Made by a program: the position numbers and the translations under genes
Notes under the pieces: model-generated
What the model was told of the DNA's origin: nothing
What the model saw: only the letters and a program-made list of their open reading frames with translations
Database searches by the model: none
Shown here: piece after piece, positions 1 to 13,799 of the stretch
Layout: every line of letters starts with the position of its first letter
How positions within the stretch are numbered: position 1 is the first letter of the stretch
DNA from: Cardiocondyla obscurior
Taxonomy: Eukaryota; Arthropoda; Insecta; Hymenoptera; Formicidae
Direction of reading: 5' to 3'
Length of the DNA: 64,000 nt
Assembly: GCF_019399895.1 (NCBI RefSeq)
Contig: NC_091864.1
Span: forward strand, 8,410,001-8,474,000

Positions 1-3000
1 ACCTACGCACAACGTCGCAGTTGCCATATAAGTTTATCTGAACTTTGATTAAGCTATATAGTTAGTTTCGATTAATATCAAGATACCTGATAGGCGAGAT
101 TTACATTACAACTTGTCTGGATTTACTCGCACGAGATTTTGACCGGTTTAAAATATTGCAGGATCACCGTACCGCGTTCTGATAAGATACAATAAACGAA
201 CAAGCGATCGTTAATTTAATTCGCAATATTGTTTCATTTTATATTGAACCGTATTAAGAACGGCAGTATTAATAAATTAATATTGTATTTGCATATTAAC
301 AGAATGATATATAATATTTCCAGGAACAATGTAACAGTCGCCGTGTGCGAGCGTGGTGGATCAATTAATTGTAGAGTCAGTTTCCATCAATCTCGTGTTA
401 CACAAAATATTGTTAATAAATCTAGCGGTTGATCGCAGCTGTACGCTGATATCAAGTATTCGTGATAATGAATTTAGCGCCATTGTCGAAAAGTGGAGTC
501 ATAAAATAAATCTTGCCTGGTGTCGCGCGTCGGTGAGGGCATTTTATAGGCGTTTATTACGTGCTTTCATTAAAATCTTTATGAAATACAGCAGCACGAC
601 GATTTTAATGGGGTACGTTATGCGGCAGGTTCAACTTTTCTCACGAGGCAATCAATAAATCCAAGAGCGCACGTGGCGCTTAGGTCGCCTGGAAAAATTA
701 TTTATCGAAAAAATGTCGAGTAAAAAAATAAAAAGCGTGATGTTTAATGTTCTAAAGGAGAGCGTAATGATATTATAATAATCTATAAAGTGTGCGTGAT
801 ACGTTATATTAAAAGTTTCGGACTATAAAGAGCAAATAATATTAAATCGGTCAAAAGAGAATATATTACGGTAGTATTATCGAAGGATGGGATATAGAAA
901 TGGGTATTTCGGTCCGACATTTGAGATATTCTCGTGGAAGCTGGCTGGGGAAAAAAAAAATATATATATATATATATATCGTTATTTAATTGGCTACGGA
1001 GGTTGGGCGGGAAAACGGTAAAATTTAGAACGTCGCGTTGCGAAGGGTGTATTTGCTAGCGAGCGTCAACAGTCGTTCGTGCGAGTTTTCGAAGAGATGG
1101 GTGCACCAGCTACACCGACTACATAGAGGTGCTCTCCGGGTAGGTACGTGGGCCCCGAAGGTGGTGAACGAGGACGGTTTGAAACGCCGGTCGGTATGCG
1201 GCGTATTACCCTCCCATTTCCGTAATGTCATTCGTTGGGGCGAAGTGGCTTCGAACATCAAAAGGTGGAATATTTTCTGATGGAAAAAGTGCGCCCCCTC
1301 GCCGCGCCGCTCGCAAAGGAAACCTGCAGAGAAACCCCCTGCGCGCGAGGTCCCCCGCATGAAAGAGGGGCTCTCTAATAGAAATAAACCCGGGGCATTC
1401 GTATTTTCATAAACTTTCCGCGCGCGGTCTATCCGCGCCATATCCGGACGGATAGGCGCGTTAAAAGCGTCTGCGCTTTTTTTCGCGTACCGGCTTCTAA
1501 CGCCGGGTCTCGAGCGGGTAAAGTTTCCCAGCATTTTCCAGGAACGTGGAGTGGCCCGGCGGAGAAGCCGACTGCGCGGGCCGAGCCACATCAAACGAAC
1601 TGTCTAACGAGCATTATATCTATATATCGCGGTTACATCGCGGGGCGAGAAGTGCGTGCGAGAGGCGAGCATCGGAGATCCCGGAATATAAATTGGAGAA
1701 TGAGTGGCCTTACGCAAGAGCGTTTTAAAAGGGCACGTCAAACGCACGCTGGCTCCTCTGCGAATTAACACTTTCTACATTTTTTTCTTTTTTTTTTTTT
1801 TGAAAGGCACATCGTCGTAATTCGCGATGCGGTCGTGCGCTCTTGCCGCCTTTCGAAAATACTCGCAGTGCGAAATGCGAGTTAAAGTAACAGTACGTTT
1901 CTATTTTATCAATGACTTTAATTGTCGCAATTAATTCTAAGCATGTTCGTGATAGTCTATAATAGTCGCCGTGACGAAAAGTATCGTAAGTTTACATAAG
2001 ATTTTCATCTAATGGACACCTTTCGAAGCACGTCGTTGGCTGCGGAACGCCTGCATTTTTCTTTTGCTAAAACAAATGGAACGGTTCTCTCGACCAAACT
2101 TTCTACTGATCGTAGCCGATCCTGATACATCTCGACTACCACTAGTGCGACTCGTCCTACAGGGCAAACTATCCTTTACCACTTTTCTTCCCATCTGTTT
2201 CTACCGCTCTTTTTTTTCTCGCTCTCTACATGCCTCTCGCCTTCTGACCGTTTAACACATACTCGCACATACACGATGCAGAACGTATAAGGGCTCACCA
2301 TGGCCGGCAAATTTACTGTAGTAATGAAACTATCAGGTGGCTTGAGTTATATCGGAGCTTTGCCGCAAGCCCGCCAGCCAATAGCCTGTGGCCACTATTT
2401 GTCTGCTCGCCGAATGCGCCGATTAAGATACTCGTGCGATTAAATCCTCCTCACTTCTGCTCCCGCGGCGCGTGTTGTCGAAAATAATTTCGATTTAATT
2501 GAACCTACTCTGTGCATTTATATTTTGCGTGGCAATAATTTAGCTAGACTCCACAACCTTCGGAAAAAAAAAGAAAAAAGCCAATCGCGCATATGTAATA
2601 CAATTTTTTTTTTATTAAAATAATATTAGTACGAAAAGTAATATAATAAACGTATACACAACGTTAAAATATCAACCTAATCACCCATTATTTAGCAGCA
2701 ATTAATTACAGTAACTTCTATTTTATTTTACGTTAAATCTGAACTAGATAAAAAAAAAAAAAAAAAGAGAGGGAGGAAAGCAACGGCCTAATTACAGAAA
2801 TTCGAATCTTTAACGTATCACGTTTGCAATAAATCGCTTTTCTGCAAGCGGACTGATCCGCCATTTCCGTGTTTCTTTTCACATCGCCGCTCGCCGATAT
2901 GTCTCACGGTACGGAGGAGTTAAGGAAGTCAGCGTCTCGTGAAAGAATCGCTCTGCCATTTCGTGTCCCGACTACCGGTCGCGTCGTTTCACCTCTCCGT

Positions 3001-6000
3001 CTTGAATAAGGTCGCGAAATTTACGGCCTACTTCCCTCCGATGCAGGAAAGCATCGCAATGCTGGCGGACGCTGCCAGCGATTCGATTGCTTTCTCATCC
3101 GAGGGCCAATCCTCCCGAGGTTGTCGTTGCGGAACCATTCGAGCCGTTAATAATATACTGCCCGTTCGATGCATCGGCGAGGTATATCGGGCCTCGACCG
3201 ATGACCCCTGATAGCCGAAGCGACGAGCGAGAACGTATTCATCGGCATTTAACCCTTTGTGCGAAAATACAGTGGCAGGAACGACACGCGACTCGGTCGA
3301 CAAGATCCAATTGAGGAAAAGGGGGGAGGGTTTGAAATAACGCTGGCACCCCCTGTTAAGCAAAGATAATATCAACCGCGGGAGCAATAGCACGGAACAT
3401 TGGAAATGGTAATACGATGAAATGGACGTAGGACGAAATCGGTGGAGAACCGGCGGTATTGTGTCCCATGTGCGTCTGACCATTGCCAGACAAATTGAAC
3501 ACACGGCTGTGGTGACGTTGTGACGCCGTGATGACTCGGAAATTATGGAGATCCGTTTGTATCGGCGATACGGTGAACGAGAGGGTAAACCATTGCCTGG
3601 CGTTAAGTGCTTACCTAGCGTGCAGTTTGCGATTAAAAAAATAAATAATTAATAATAAATTAAGGATGTGTAACGACGATCAATGGAATATTATACTTTT
3701 CGCAGCTTTGCATGTCTTTTTATCGATTTTGTTTAAATGTCATTTAAAAGTAAAAAAGAAAAAAAAAGAAAGAAACTGAGAGAATTTGTAAATATGCAGG
3801 CGCAGATTGCAGAATAATGATAGCTGCGTTAATCGAAATTACCCACTCCGGCCGTGTTGCAATACAAACGGAAAATTAAATTTGTGAATTTTAAAGTTAA
3901 ATAAATAATGCCGCATTCGGCGTATTTTACTATTGAACTTGAAAAAGCGCACGCTGCCCGATTTACACTTTATCGGGCCATTGATTTATTCGACGATATA
4001 GCTGTATGTATGTCGAGAATTAAATGGTTGGAGAGATTACATGCCTATCTATGTACACGATACGATAGTGGATACCACATATATGTTCACACAAGGATTG
4101 TTCACATAGAAATAGCCTCGAGGTCCACGCCACATCGTACCACATAAACCGCTGATAAGGCGACTCTGTGGCAACCCTATTGGCCCTGGTCTCCGTCCTC
4201 TTTTCTGTAAAGAAGTCTGTAGCGAACACATATAGAGTGACAACGAGAGCCGTAGATATGTACTCCGCGTATATCAATTCTGCATCTGGATGTATCTCGC
4301 TACCGCTCGAAGCTAAAGATAACTCCGAGTTCGCTCTTACTGTCGACTTAAACAAATGGAATTCGTTAAATCGGCCGTTGTTCCATAATATTTCTGAATT
4401 ATCATTTTATGATTTCATTTATTCGCTTTAAAAACACTTGTCGCGTCCACTTTTCCACGGCCCGGCTATGTATATACGCGTACATATACATGTGCCCGCG
4501 TCGCGTATTAATGAAATTTCAGATGAATCGTTGGACAAATTACGAATAACGAAATATCCTCGCACATTTATTTCGATGCGCGTGACAATAACATTGCACA
4601 TGATTGATTTAATAATAATACGCGGTGGCACGCATTCGCGTCTAATAATTATACAAATGCATGTAAATTATTACCTTCACATTAAATTACAACTGCAGAA
4701 AAAAAAAAAAGAGAGAGAGAGAGGGGTTGCGAGATTTTCGAGAAACAGGCTCGCAAAGTTTTACGAATGTTCTTCGATTAACGGCACGCAGTTCTCCAAC
4801 GTATTGTTAAAAAATATTGTTAAAATATCGTGCGGATCGACAAACGCGGACGTTAGAAAATATATTTACAACGTTTACATTTCAAACGCGTGGGGTCTCT
4901 TGCCAAAAACAATTTTCGTAAAAAGCCACGTACACGTAAACAGCATGCGAGAAGCAACTTCCCCCGAATAGCCCATAAAAACTTTATGAAGCACGTCAAT
5001 TCCATCTACCCGCCGTCACCGTGCCGTTCCAAAAAAATAGGCGCTCGCCGAAAGTCGATCGTAGGATTTCCTACGGTAAAAGTTTCCTATTCAGACTGCA
5101 AGCTGTTAGCGTGGTGAGTGAGGATGGCCTCGCGTCCGGATAGCCCTCCGGGCTCCGTTCGCTTGAAAAACCAAGAATGTCCTTGCGCTATAAGCTCGGT
5201 AATGATCCGGCAAACTCGCGGCAGTATTACGAGTTTGGAGAATTCTGATCGTGACCACACGAGCGAAAGTTTCAATCGTGTTTTTCCAACGCAACTCCTT
5301 GAGTTCTTCCGATCATATATGATGCACATATATGTGCGTACCGTGCAAACCCGGAAAGAAAGATTATTCTTCCTTTCATTGTTTGATTAACGACTTATGT
5401 CTTATGGGAAATTTATAAATCGAAGACAGACGTAACGTTAGACGTAATTTTTTTTTTTTTGTACTGTCTCAAGGAGATGCGAAATATCAATTTTTAATAT
5501 GAGAAATAGTTGCGGTAAAACGAAAACAGCTAGTAATAGTTAATATAATTGAAAAATTGATGCGACGATTGATAAACGTGAAAATTTTATATATTGCATA
5601 CAAAATGTATTAAGGAAAAAATAAAATCGACACACGAACGAGCTTTTCTTTTTTTTTTATTCATATTTTATTAAATTCCGATCCTTCGTATAATTTCTGT
5701 GCATCTTCGCCTACGTATTTGTTTTCAAATGCGGGACAAGCGTCTCGCTTTCGAGGGGAAGGTGCGAAGGCTTTTCGCGTCTTTGTTGAATATGCAGATA
5801 GTTTTTACCTTTTGTACATCTATACGTGCAGGGAAATGCGAGAGCATCAAATATTCACCGACTTGACATCCGCCTGCCAGTTATCCGCGTAGCCCAGAGG
5901 ACAATCGAGACCTATTCTCTCGCTCGATCGTGTTACACGACCTCCCGGGGAATTATTTCTCCGTCACCCTTGCAGGTCTCGGCTGTAACCCTGTGCCGGG

Positions 6001-9000
6001 TCGACGGTGAAATGGAATAAAGTATCTGTCGCCTTGTCGCGGTATTCCCACAGAAACTTATTAGCGTACAATCGCGATGTTGAGGCGAGAATGTGCGCGC
6101 CGGGTGCACAATTCATATAGCAGACACGTTCTCCCGCCGGCGACAAAACATATATATCGTTGCGTCGTGCGATCGTAGTTTGCGCCAAGCCTCTCGCTCT
6201 TGCGTGCGAACGGCACGTGTCTCGGTGCCGTCGGCTTCGGAATAACCGCCGCGATACTTATACAAATTGAGACCCGGAAGAGAATACGTCCCACGATGAC
6301 GAGCCTGCATTCCCCGTCTCTGGTCCTTTCAGTTTCTATCTCGTACGCGGCTTTTCTCCACCTCGCCTTTTTCCGCTCGTTTCGCCCCGCGCGTTCTGGG
6401 AGCACGTATTCCCGTAACTTGTGCGCGAATAAACAAAACGGCAGTAATCCCCGCACGCAGCTCTCCTCTCTTTATCGTGGAAGCGCCGTTTACCCGTTTC
6501 AATATCAGCTCGCTAAACGAGATCTCAAAGGAGGCGCCTATCTAGGAGGTACCCACGAATTTCCCCGAGCGCTTCGCGAGATTCCATTACGAGATGGTGC
6601 ACGGCAGGAGGGGAGGGAACCGGCGTTTACGCTCCGCCGGCACGCAGATGCGTCAATCAGATCAACAGGGAATTCGGCTGGTCGGTATTGAGTCACGATA
6701 ATCGAAAATGTTCATGTACCCTTCGGGCAAAACGATTGTCAATCAGATTGATCGATAGATAAGGACCATTCGCGCGCCCGCGAGTCCCGCGACTCCTCCA
6801 CGAATCTTTTGAAATTCGATTTTACGCGCGGGCCACGACCTCGCTGGACATGGCCATCATGCGTTAAAACCGTCCGGCGTTGACAATTAGTTTATGAATG
6901 CTGGTGACAGATAAAAATGCGGATGATTGACCGAAATAGATTATGGATATCACTTCGAATGCTATGCATAGATATTTTTTGTACTAGTCGTTCCTCGATC
7001 CGATTTTTTTCTTTCTTTTTTTTCCGTTTTTTTTTTGAACGAGATGTCGACGTTCTTTAAAATAAAAATAACTAAAGTTCAAATAGCCGCGGATGGCTCG
7101 CTGCCATCTTTACAATTATAACAAAAGAGTGCACAATTTATTTGTATTCAAGCCTCATTAATCAGCAATTCGGTTCGTACGTGCATTGCGCCTACTGCAT
7201 CTTTCCCGCGTCTTCGTACTTTAGGCAGTGGCCGCGCGATCGTTATTCCCATACCCGCCTGCCGCGTTTCTCGTGTAATTAGCGGGACCACGTGCTAGCA
7301 AAACTTGGCTCATAAATTTTAGGGAATGGAAATGGCGTCACGTCCGATCTCTCTTGCGATCTTTCCATCTTTCTCTCAGTGCCTCCGTCCTCCGCGCGCG
7401 CCCCGCGCGGCGCATTAAACGTTATTCTCCTTTCCAGAATGTCTCTTTCCCGTTCTGCGGCCACGGAGAAATCGGAAGACGCTACCTACGCTGATCACGT
7501 ACCGCGCGCTAAGGCCAATCTGTTCGCCGCTGCCGTCACGTTTGACAGTTTATGTCATTCGCGTTGCGCCCCGTCTATGCGCGATCTACCTTCCCAACTC
7601 GGGCGGGATGTCAATCATGTTTTAGCCCGCAGGTTTCGTCGCCGGAATTCGAATTTTCGGGCGCTTTATGGCTGTATCCGCCGTCGAATCACGACGTTTC
7701 AGGGAATTATGAGATTCCCGGGGAAAGACGAGCTTATTACCGTTATGTGGGTTACGGAATTGTTGAGACTGTTTCTTACTTTACGAGTTTTTTGTCGCCA
7801 ATAACTACTTTTACGCCTTGCGCCTTTGTTACTTTTACTTAGTTTGAGCTCTAAGATGTTACATAAACTAAACATCTCGCTTTGAACGGAGAAGAGTAAC
7901 TTTGATTAAAATTTTTTTGTTTTGTCCAGAGCGGTGACTAATTTTTTTTTTTTTTTTTTCCTTTTAATTTGTATTACTGAAACTTCGACAAAGTTATTTT
8001 GGCGGAACGATATTAGCAGAAATGCTTGTCAAAGTAGAATAATCAATGAGTGTTACAAAACGCCTGTAAAGTTGGCCTCCTATTTTCCAAGTTTATAAAA
8101 GTAAAAAATTTTTTTAGAATTCTGGTGGCCTCTCAAAAAGTTCTAACGATAAATTAATACGTTTCGCGCTGAAGTCAAATTCGATGGAGTTTTAGCTGTC
8201 CAAAAGACTTGCGGACGTTATCAAAACTCTATTTTTTTTCTTTTTGATATTTCGCAAAATGAAGACCGAACTTCACAGACATCGTTTACGAGCGCCTTCA
8301 ACTTTTAATGATTAAACGCTTCATAATTACGGCTAAGATAAACACCAGGGTCCACCATGTTTTTGCGCTTTTCTCATTAAATTCATGTTCGTACATATTT
8401 TGAAACATTTGCGTTACCGGTTCGGCAGGTACCATTCCCCGCGCGCGCGGGCAAAAAGTGCCGGAGTGTGCGATCGAATCGGTCTGGTTCAGAGGCCAGC
8501 TTCAAAAATGACTCGCGTGCCTGTCAGAGAGAGCTTTCGAGCGGACGACAAACACGCGGCTACACGCGACACTCGGCTGCCGTGATTTTCAAACTGTTAA
8601 CAGCCGGCAGTCGAATAGCACCGATGCAAACGCCAATAGATTAATGCTAATTTACTCGATATTTACGCTCCTCCTCGACACTGCGGCCAGGCAACATATT
8701 TTCATTGTTTTACTACGGTGTGTCAATATTGAATAGCGCGCAGCGATAGACTATCGGGATATTTACTATACCATTCGCCTACATGCGAGCCTTTAAAACG
8801 CGAGATATGCTATATGAAACTGATAGATCGTTCGATTATCAAATATAAAATTTGAAACTCGATGCTCGTACAAATATTAAAAAAAAAAAAAAATATGCCA
8901 TCCTTCTGAAACATACCGAATTGAATCAGATGACTTGACGTTTGTTATAAGAGAACGTAAAGAGAAAATGTTCTTTACATTCCTAGCCGACGCTCAGATT

Positions 9001-12000
9001 TAATAATCCAAACTGAATCCGTATTTATTATAATAATTAAGAAAGATTTGTGTCCTAAATTTATTTTTACCGACTCTTACGTGAGTGTTCGGTTATTTTT
9101 TTTACTACAGCAATATTTGTTGAGCAAATTTAAAGCTGCGATGTGAATCGAAGGGGTATAATATGATTCTTGTGAAATTCTCAAATTCGTGGCCCTAAGG
9201 AAATCAAGTGCCACCGGAGATACAACAAGATATTATAACGAAGGTGAGTCAACACAGGTCGGAATTCGGTGCATAATTCAATAAGGGGATAGAGAAAAAG
9301 AAAACAAAAGAGAGGAAAAAGGAAGTAGGGTAGAAAGGTTAGGTAAAAAGAAATACGATGTTAAATTCACGTACGAAAAATGAAATGGAACATATGAAAA
9401 TCTTCAGGGAATACAGCTGCTTCGTATCTTCAGCATAAACTAAAAATCGATACTTTTATACAGCAAAATATTTTAAATTTAATAGGACGGAAGTGGAAAA
9501 ATTTAAATTAAAAATACTTTTATAAATGACATATTAAATAAATTATTGATTCAAGCGGCGTTTACTCGTCTCTTGGAATCGACACGTGAGGGATGAAAAT
9601 AGGGTCCAGTTTGTTTTCCCAAGAATTTAGGCAATCCGGAGCAGTTCAAATCGCTGACCTAAGCTCGTGCGATTCGGATTCCGCTTAACTTAGAACAGTC
9701 GACCTCGCAGTTGTCAATAAAAGTCCGAGAGCCCAAATTGATAATGATTGAATTGAATAGAAATAGAAAGTTTAATAAATGAAAAATAACATTTATTTTT
9801 CTTTTTTTCTAAAATTTAATTTCACTGCGGTATATTGCGAATTTTAATTTCAGTAATGTTCAAAGGCAATTTAATATATTGTTTCTATTTTTCCGTTTGT
9901 ATGCAGTTGCTTACAGTACCCCAGCGTGCTGTGAATTAATGATTCACTTTTTCATAAACAGGAGATTTCCTCATGCTAGTGTGTCCTTCGCGGCCATTAA
10001 TTCAGGGTTGATAATCTCTTACATCATTTCTCAAGCCGTCCCGCTATGTACGAAACGCCGCGGTGAATACTTGCGTATATTGCGAGGGGGATACTACCTT
10101 TGTCGCGTGTCTCTGGAGATTTTTCCAGCTGGGGATAAAATGCGGCTTGCAATTAGATCCACCTAGCGCCGCATATTTGCGGAACTGCGTAAGATACTTT
10201 CCATCCGTGCAATTTACATCTCCCCTCTCCCTCCTCCCCCAGTTTCTTCATATCTCCCGAGAGCACTTTCATAGGAATTATTACTCGCGCTCGTGCGCTA
10301 CACTGCTAGTGTTTAGATTATCGACGTCGAACGTCGTCGAGGCATCGTTCGTTCGACAAAACGTAGGCAAAGTCTATTCGCGCACATGCGATTTCATTCC
10401 CAAACTTCCGGCGGTTTTATTATTTTCTACGGGCATTTCGCGCATTTCATGAGTCACTGGATTATATGACGGTCGCATTGGCATTGATCTGAATTACTGC
10501 CGTCTGCCAATCCAATTATTCCCTGATCAGTCAACTAATAGGGCAGAAGCTGTCTACTACTGCGCCTTCATTACAGATTATAAACATAATTTAATTACAT
10601 CCCTAACCGCGTTCAATTCTGAATAAATTAAGATTACTATACTTTCACGTAAAATGTTTTATTGTAAACGATTTTTTTTTATTTTTTTATTTTTTTTTTT
10701 TATATAACAACACGTTTTTAAGAATCTTACGTGGAAGGCAGCTGCTTTTACAAACAAATGTTTGCGGAAGCAGCTTTTTATTCAAGTAGAATAAATTTTG
10801 TTTAATCGTTTGTTTAGCATACTGATATTGCAACCTTAATGAAGAAAAATCTCACATCGCGTATTCTTTAGATAACATCATAACCCGGTATCAGGCCAAC
10901 TAGTTTAATCTGTTTTAGGACGATATATCATTGCTAACGCTTATTCCACAGTCTGTCAGTTCTTCCGGCGCAAAAGAACAATGCTGAGATTTATATGGAA
11001 ATTTGCCGTTCCTCTTATATTTCATGTATTTTAGTTGGAGATCTCTGGGGTGAAAAAATGTACCTATACAGCATATGTCGTCTCTTCAAGCTCAGTTCGC
11101 GAGCATTTTTATCCGCCATTCGATTTGCATTGTAGATTTAACCGGAAAAAGCATATAGAGATTTTTTTTTTCTTTTTTTTTTTAATAAAACTTTAGTTGC
11201 GTAATGCAACATCAAAGACAAGATTATGATGCACAATACATCGATTTTGTATAAAAAATTTCCACGTAAAATGTTGAAAGCTTCAAGCTTGTCAAATCTT
11301 TATAGATTAATTTTTAGAATTTATTAAAACATAAACATTGAAACATAAATTCAAGTAAAAATCAATTTTAAATAAATGCTCCGTTGTTTCACGCGCACGA
11401 CGAACGTCAAGCGATAATTAATCAAACTGTGCTAAATTAAGTTACTTTAGCGAGCGAAATCGCGCAAAACGGCTTGTAGTGCGTGTAAGAATGGCAGAAT
11501 TTCGCGGTGGATCTATAGCTGCAAAAGCAGAGCTTTACCGACGCTGCTTGGTGGTTGGTTAAGTAACGAGCGGTGCATATTTAGCCGCGGCTTCTCTGCA
11601 GAGACATGCAAATGTACAGCGATGGCTTCTCTCGGTTGGTTGCCTCTATACTATGTGAAATATACTCCGCTTCATGCTTAATCAAGATTTCGCCGACCAT
11701 TATACTCCGGAGAACCATTCTTCATAAAGTTTTGCATTTTGACAAATCTGCGATGTGTAAAGAGAATATAATACTTTTACGCAAACTTTTACTCTGATTT
11801 CTTACTATTTTCGTCACATTTAATTGCATCGCATACGTTGTACGTGTATGCGTATATTCTTAATATATGTCTTCGACTTTTAATCTGTTTAAAAAGATTA
11901 GATAAGGCATGCAAATTTTTTAAAAGTATGATAGACATAGTCTTAGTGGATTTTAAAATATCACATATCTACATATTAATTGATGACAGCAAATGTTTAC

Positions 12001-12227
12001 ACATATCTAACATTCATAGTTAACATTAATATTAGTCGGTATAAGAAAATTATACTTTAAAAATTCCTGGATTTGTAGATTCTGTTTTGTTTTATAATTA
12101 GATAAATTTTTTTTCTTTTTTAAAGATTACAAATTTTATAACACAGTAAATCGTATGACATCGTTGGCCTTTTTCTAATTTATGCCATATGTTCTATATA
12201 CATATATATTCTTTTTTTTAAAGTATT
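1..12227. other. Long stretch without a supportable gene
   Basis: I find no exon chain with splice sites and recognisable protein here. Several open frames of 60-190 codons occur, mostly in the GC- and CpG-rich patches at about 1.0-1.7, 3.0-3.5, 5.8-6.7 and 7.3-7.8 kb. They overlap one another on both strands, lack coherent splice context and match no family I know, so I treat them as chance. The DNA has many poly-T/poly-A tracts and a TA repeat near 961-979. It could be introns or regulatory DNA of a large gene extending past the window, but nothing shows this directly. Confidence 0.5.
961..979. repeat. TA dinucleotide microsatellite after a poly-A run
   Basis: About nine TA repeats follow directly on a run of about ten A residues. 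This is a simple-sequence repeat with no further signal. Confidence 0.9.
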
Positions 12228-12737
12228 TTAGTTAATTTTTGTGCAATTTCCACAACAGTCTGGATATTGTTTACTTTCATCTTCGTAGTATATTGATCCT
12301 GGAGCACACATAACTGCGGGACAACTAAAATTTATAGAAAATTAACATTTGATCTGTTTAGATTTTTTTTTTTTTTAATTTGTTTAACTTACGCCACTCC
12401 TATTGCATTTAGATCTCCTTTAGCACCTAACGAGCACGTCACTTTGCAACAGTCACATATATACGGCTTTGTCACATTTTCAGGACAATTTTCTGTCGAA
12501 ATAAAAAAATGTATATACATAATTTCGGACAATTTCGCAGATACAAACTTGCTTTCTAATTACCATAAAAATTGTATAGAGAAAAATATTAATTTACTAT
12601 TTACATAATCAATTTATAGATCACATTTGAAATGCATAAGATTAGATACAATATAAATATTACGTACCATATTTTGGAGTCTGTGTACTGAAATGAACCA
12701 AGATGAAAAGTATACACAATAATGCGAAGTGTTTCAT
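12228..12737 (-). CDS. Small secreted cysteine-rich protein, single-VWC (Vago-like) type, copy 1
   Basis: Three exons on the minus strand: 12668-12737, 12393-12492 and 12228-12324. All junctions are GT-AG with phases 1 and 2. The product is about 88 residues. It opens with a hydrophobic signal peptide (MKHFALLCILFILVHF) and the mature part has ten cysteines, ending in a YPDCC-x2-C cluster. That tail and the overall spacing resemble the single von Willebrand factor C (SVWC) family of arthropods, which includes the antiviral/nutritional-stress protein Vago. The usual SVWC domain has eight cysteines; the extra two lie in a CDCC motif of exon 2. A paralogue with the same exon phases and first exon length lies about 500 bp upstream on the same strand, so the pair arose by tandem duplication. 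The family assignment is by cysteine pattern only; a lineage-specific venom or defence peptide is possible. Confidence 0.72.
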
Positions 12738-12788
12738 CTTGCTGGATTACGTTAAATGAGACGATCGCAGCACCGAGATGTGAAAACA

Positions 12789-12795
12789 GTATATA
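12789..12795 (-). promoter_or_regulatory. TATA box of SVWC-like gene copy 1
   Basis: TATATAC on the minus strand lies about 55 bp upstream of the start codon at 12737. A start site would be expected about 25-30 bp downstream, near 12765, leaving a short leader. The paralogue has a TATA element in the matching place. Confidence 0.45.
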
Positions 12796-13213
12796 TTCTT
12801 ACATTAAATATCTTTGAACTTTGATCTTTCTAAAAAAAGTTCGATAATAAGAAAGAGTTGATCTTTTAACGTTTGATCACATTTAAACAGTTTTAGTAGA
12901 TACTGAATATTTACGTGCACGTGTTAGTTTAAAACAGTAAATGCTTACTTAGGCCTATCAGTAGTTATCGATCTATATGAGATATTTATACTTTAAATTT
13001 AAACGGTTGTTTTAGCGATACCACTTTTTTTTTCTTATTAATTTGGAAATAATTTGCTTGTTAATCGACGTTTGTGTATACTCTTTATTTTTGTTAGAAG
13101 AAAAGTGCGATGCACTTGCACATGTGACTTTATCAAGGACTTTATTTAATATTCATGCATTAATTGACATATTATATTTTTAATATAATATTGTAAAATT
13201 TTTAACTTCAACT

Positions 13214-13699
13214 TTAAATTTTGCTACACCGCGGACAACAAACAGGATACTCAGAATGAATCTCTCCAAGGTGTTGCCCTGCATTCTTTGCGCAGTTACA
13301 TCTGAAGTGAATTATAAGTAATTAATAACATTTATAATAATAACGTAAAAGTAATATATTTTATATAATTTATTAAACTCACTCTTCAATTTTATATTTA
13401 TTTTGTGATGTACACGTGACTTTTATACATCTTTGCTGATCCACTGCGGGAAGTACTTCACTAAGGCAGTTCTCTATAATAATTTTTAAGTCAAATTTTA
13501 AAAGATATTTTTTTTCTCTCTTTTAAACTTACATTAAAATAAAAATTAACAATATAAAAACGTAATTAACAGAGAAATACGAAAGAAAAATTGTTATTTA
13601 GAAAGAGAATTAATAATTGGGTTACGTACCATATTGAGGAACTTGCACTGAATACTGCACAAATAGCAGAAAAATACAGAATAACGCAAAACGTTTCAT
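13214..13699 (-). CDS. Small secreted cysteine-rich protein, single-VWC (Vago-like) type, copy 2
   Basis: Three exons on the minus strand: 13630-13699, 13383-13473 and 13214-13301, all GT-AG. The product is about 82 residues: a signal peptide (MKRFALFCIFLLFVQY) and then a mature domain with exactly eight cysteines, including a C-N-C motif and a terminal YPVCCPRC. Eight cysteines with a YPxCCPxC tail is the classic arthropod single-VWC pattern. Its first exon matches copy 1 closely (MKxFALxCI, then a short hydrophobic run ending near a tyrosine at the splice), and first-exon length (70 nt) and intron phases agree. Copy 2 fits the family better than copy 1. Function is inferred; SVWC proteins act as extracellular, often infection- or stress-induced factors in other insects. 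Confidence 0.78.
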
Positions 13700-13763
13700 T
13701 ATGCAATACGTGTTGTGAGGAAGATCCAACGAACTGTTATGAAGAATTCTAATGTCGAAGTAA

Positions 13764-13770
13764 ATTTATA
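13764..13770 (-). promoter_or_regulatory. TATA box and initiator of SVWC-like gene copy 2
   Basis: TATAAAT reads on the minus strand about 65 bp before the start codon at 13699. About 33 bp downstream, near 13735, is an ACAGTT initiator-like sequence. The spacing is normal for an insect TATA/Inr core promoter and suggests an inducible or tissue-specific gene. Confidence 0.55.
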
Positions 13771-13799
13771 GAGTACCTCACATCAAAAATGCGATGTCA

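Noticed and set aside
1025..1594. 189-codon minus-strand frame in GC-rich DNA, overlapping plus-strand frames
   Set aside because: Composition-driven: CpG-rich DNA lowers stop frequency. No domain, splice context or promoter, and frames on both strands are equally open.
9121..9243. Good-looking donor AACGAAG|GTGAGT preceded by about 25 open codons (CEILKFVALRKSS)
   Set aside because: No acceptor or upstream exon was found, and the open stretch is too short to support an exon.
10063..10452. 129-codon plus-strand frame
   Set aside because: Overlaps another long frame, has no recognisable motif, and its residue make-up looks random.
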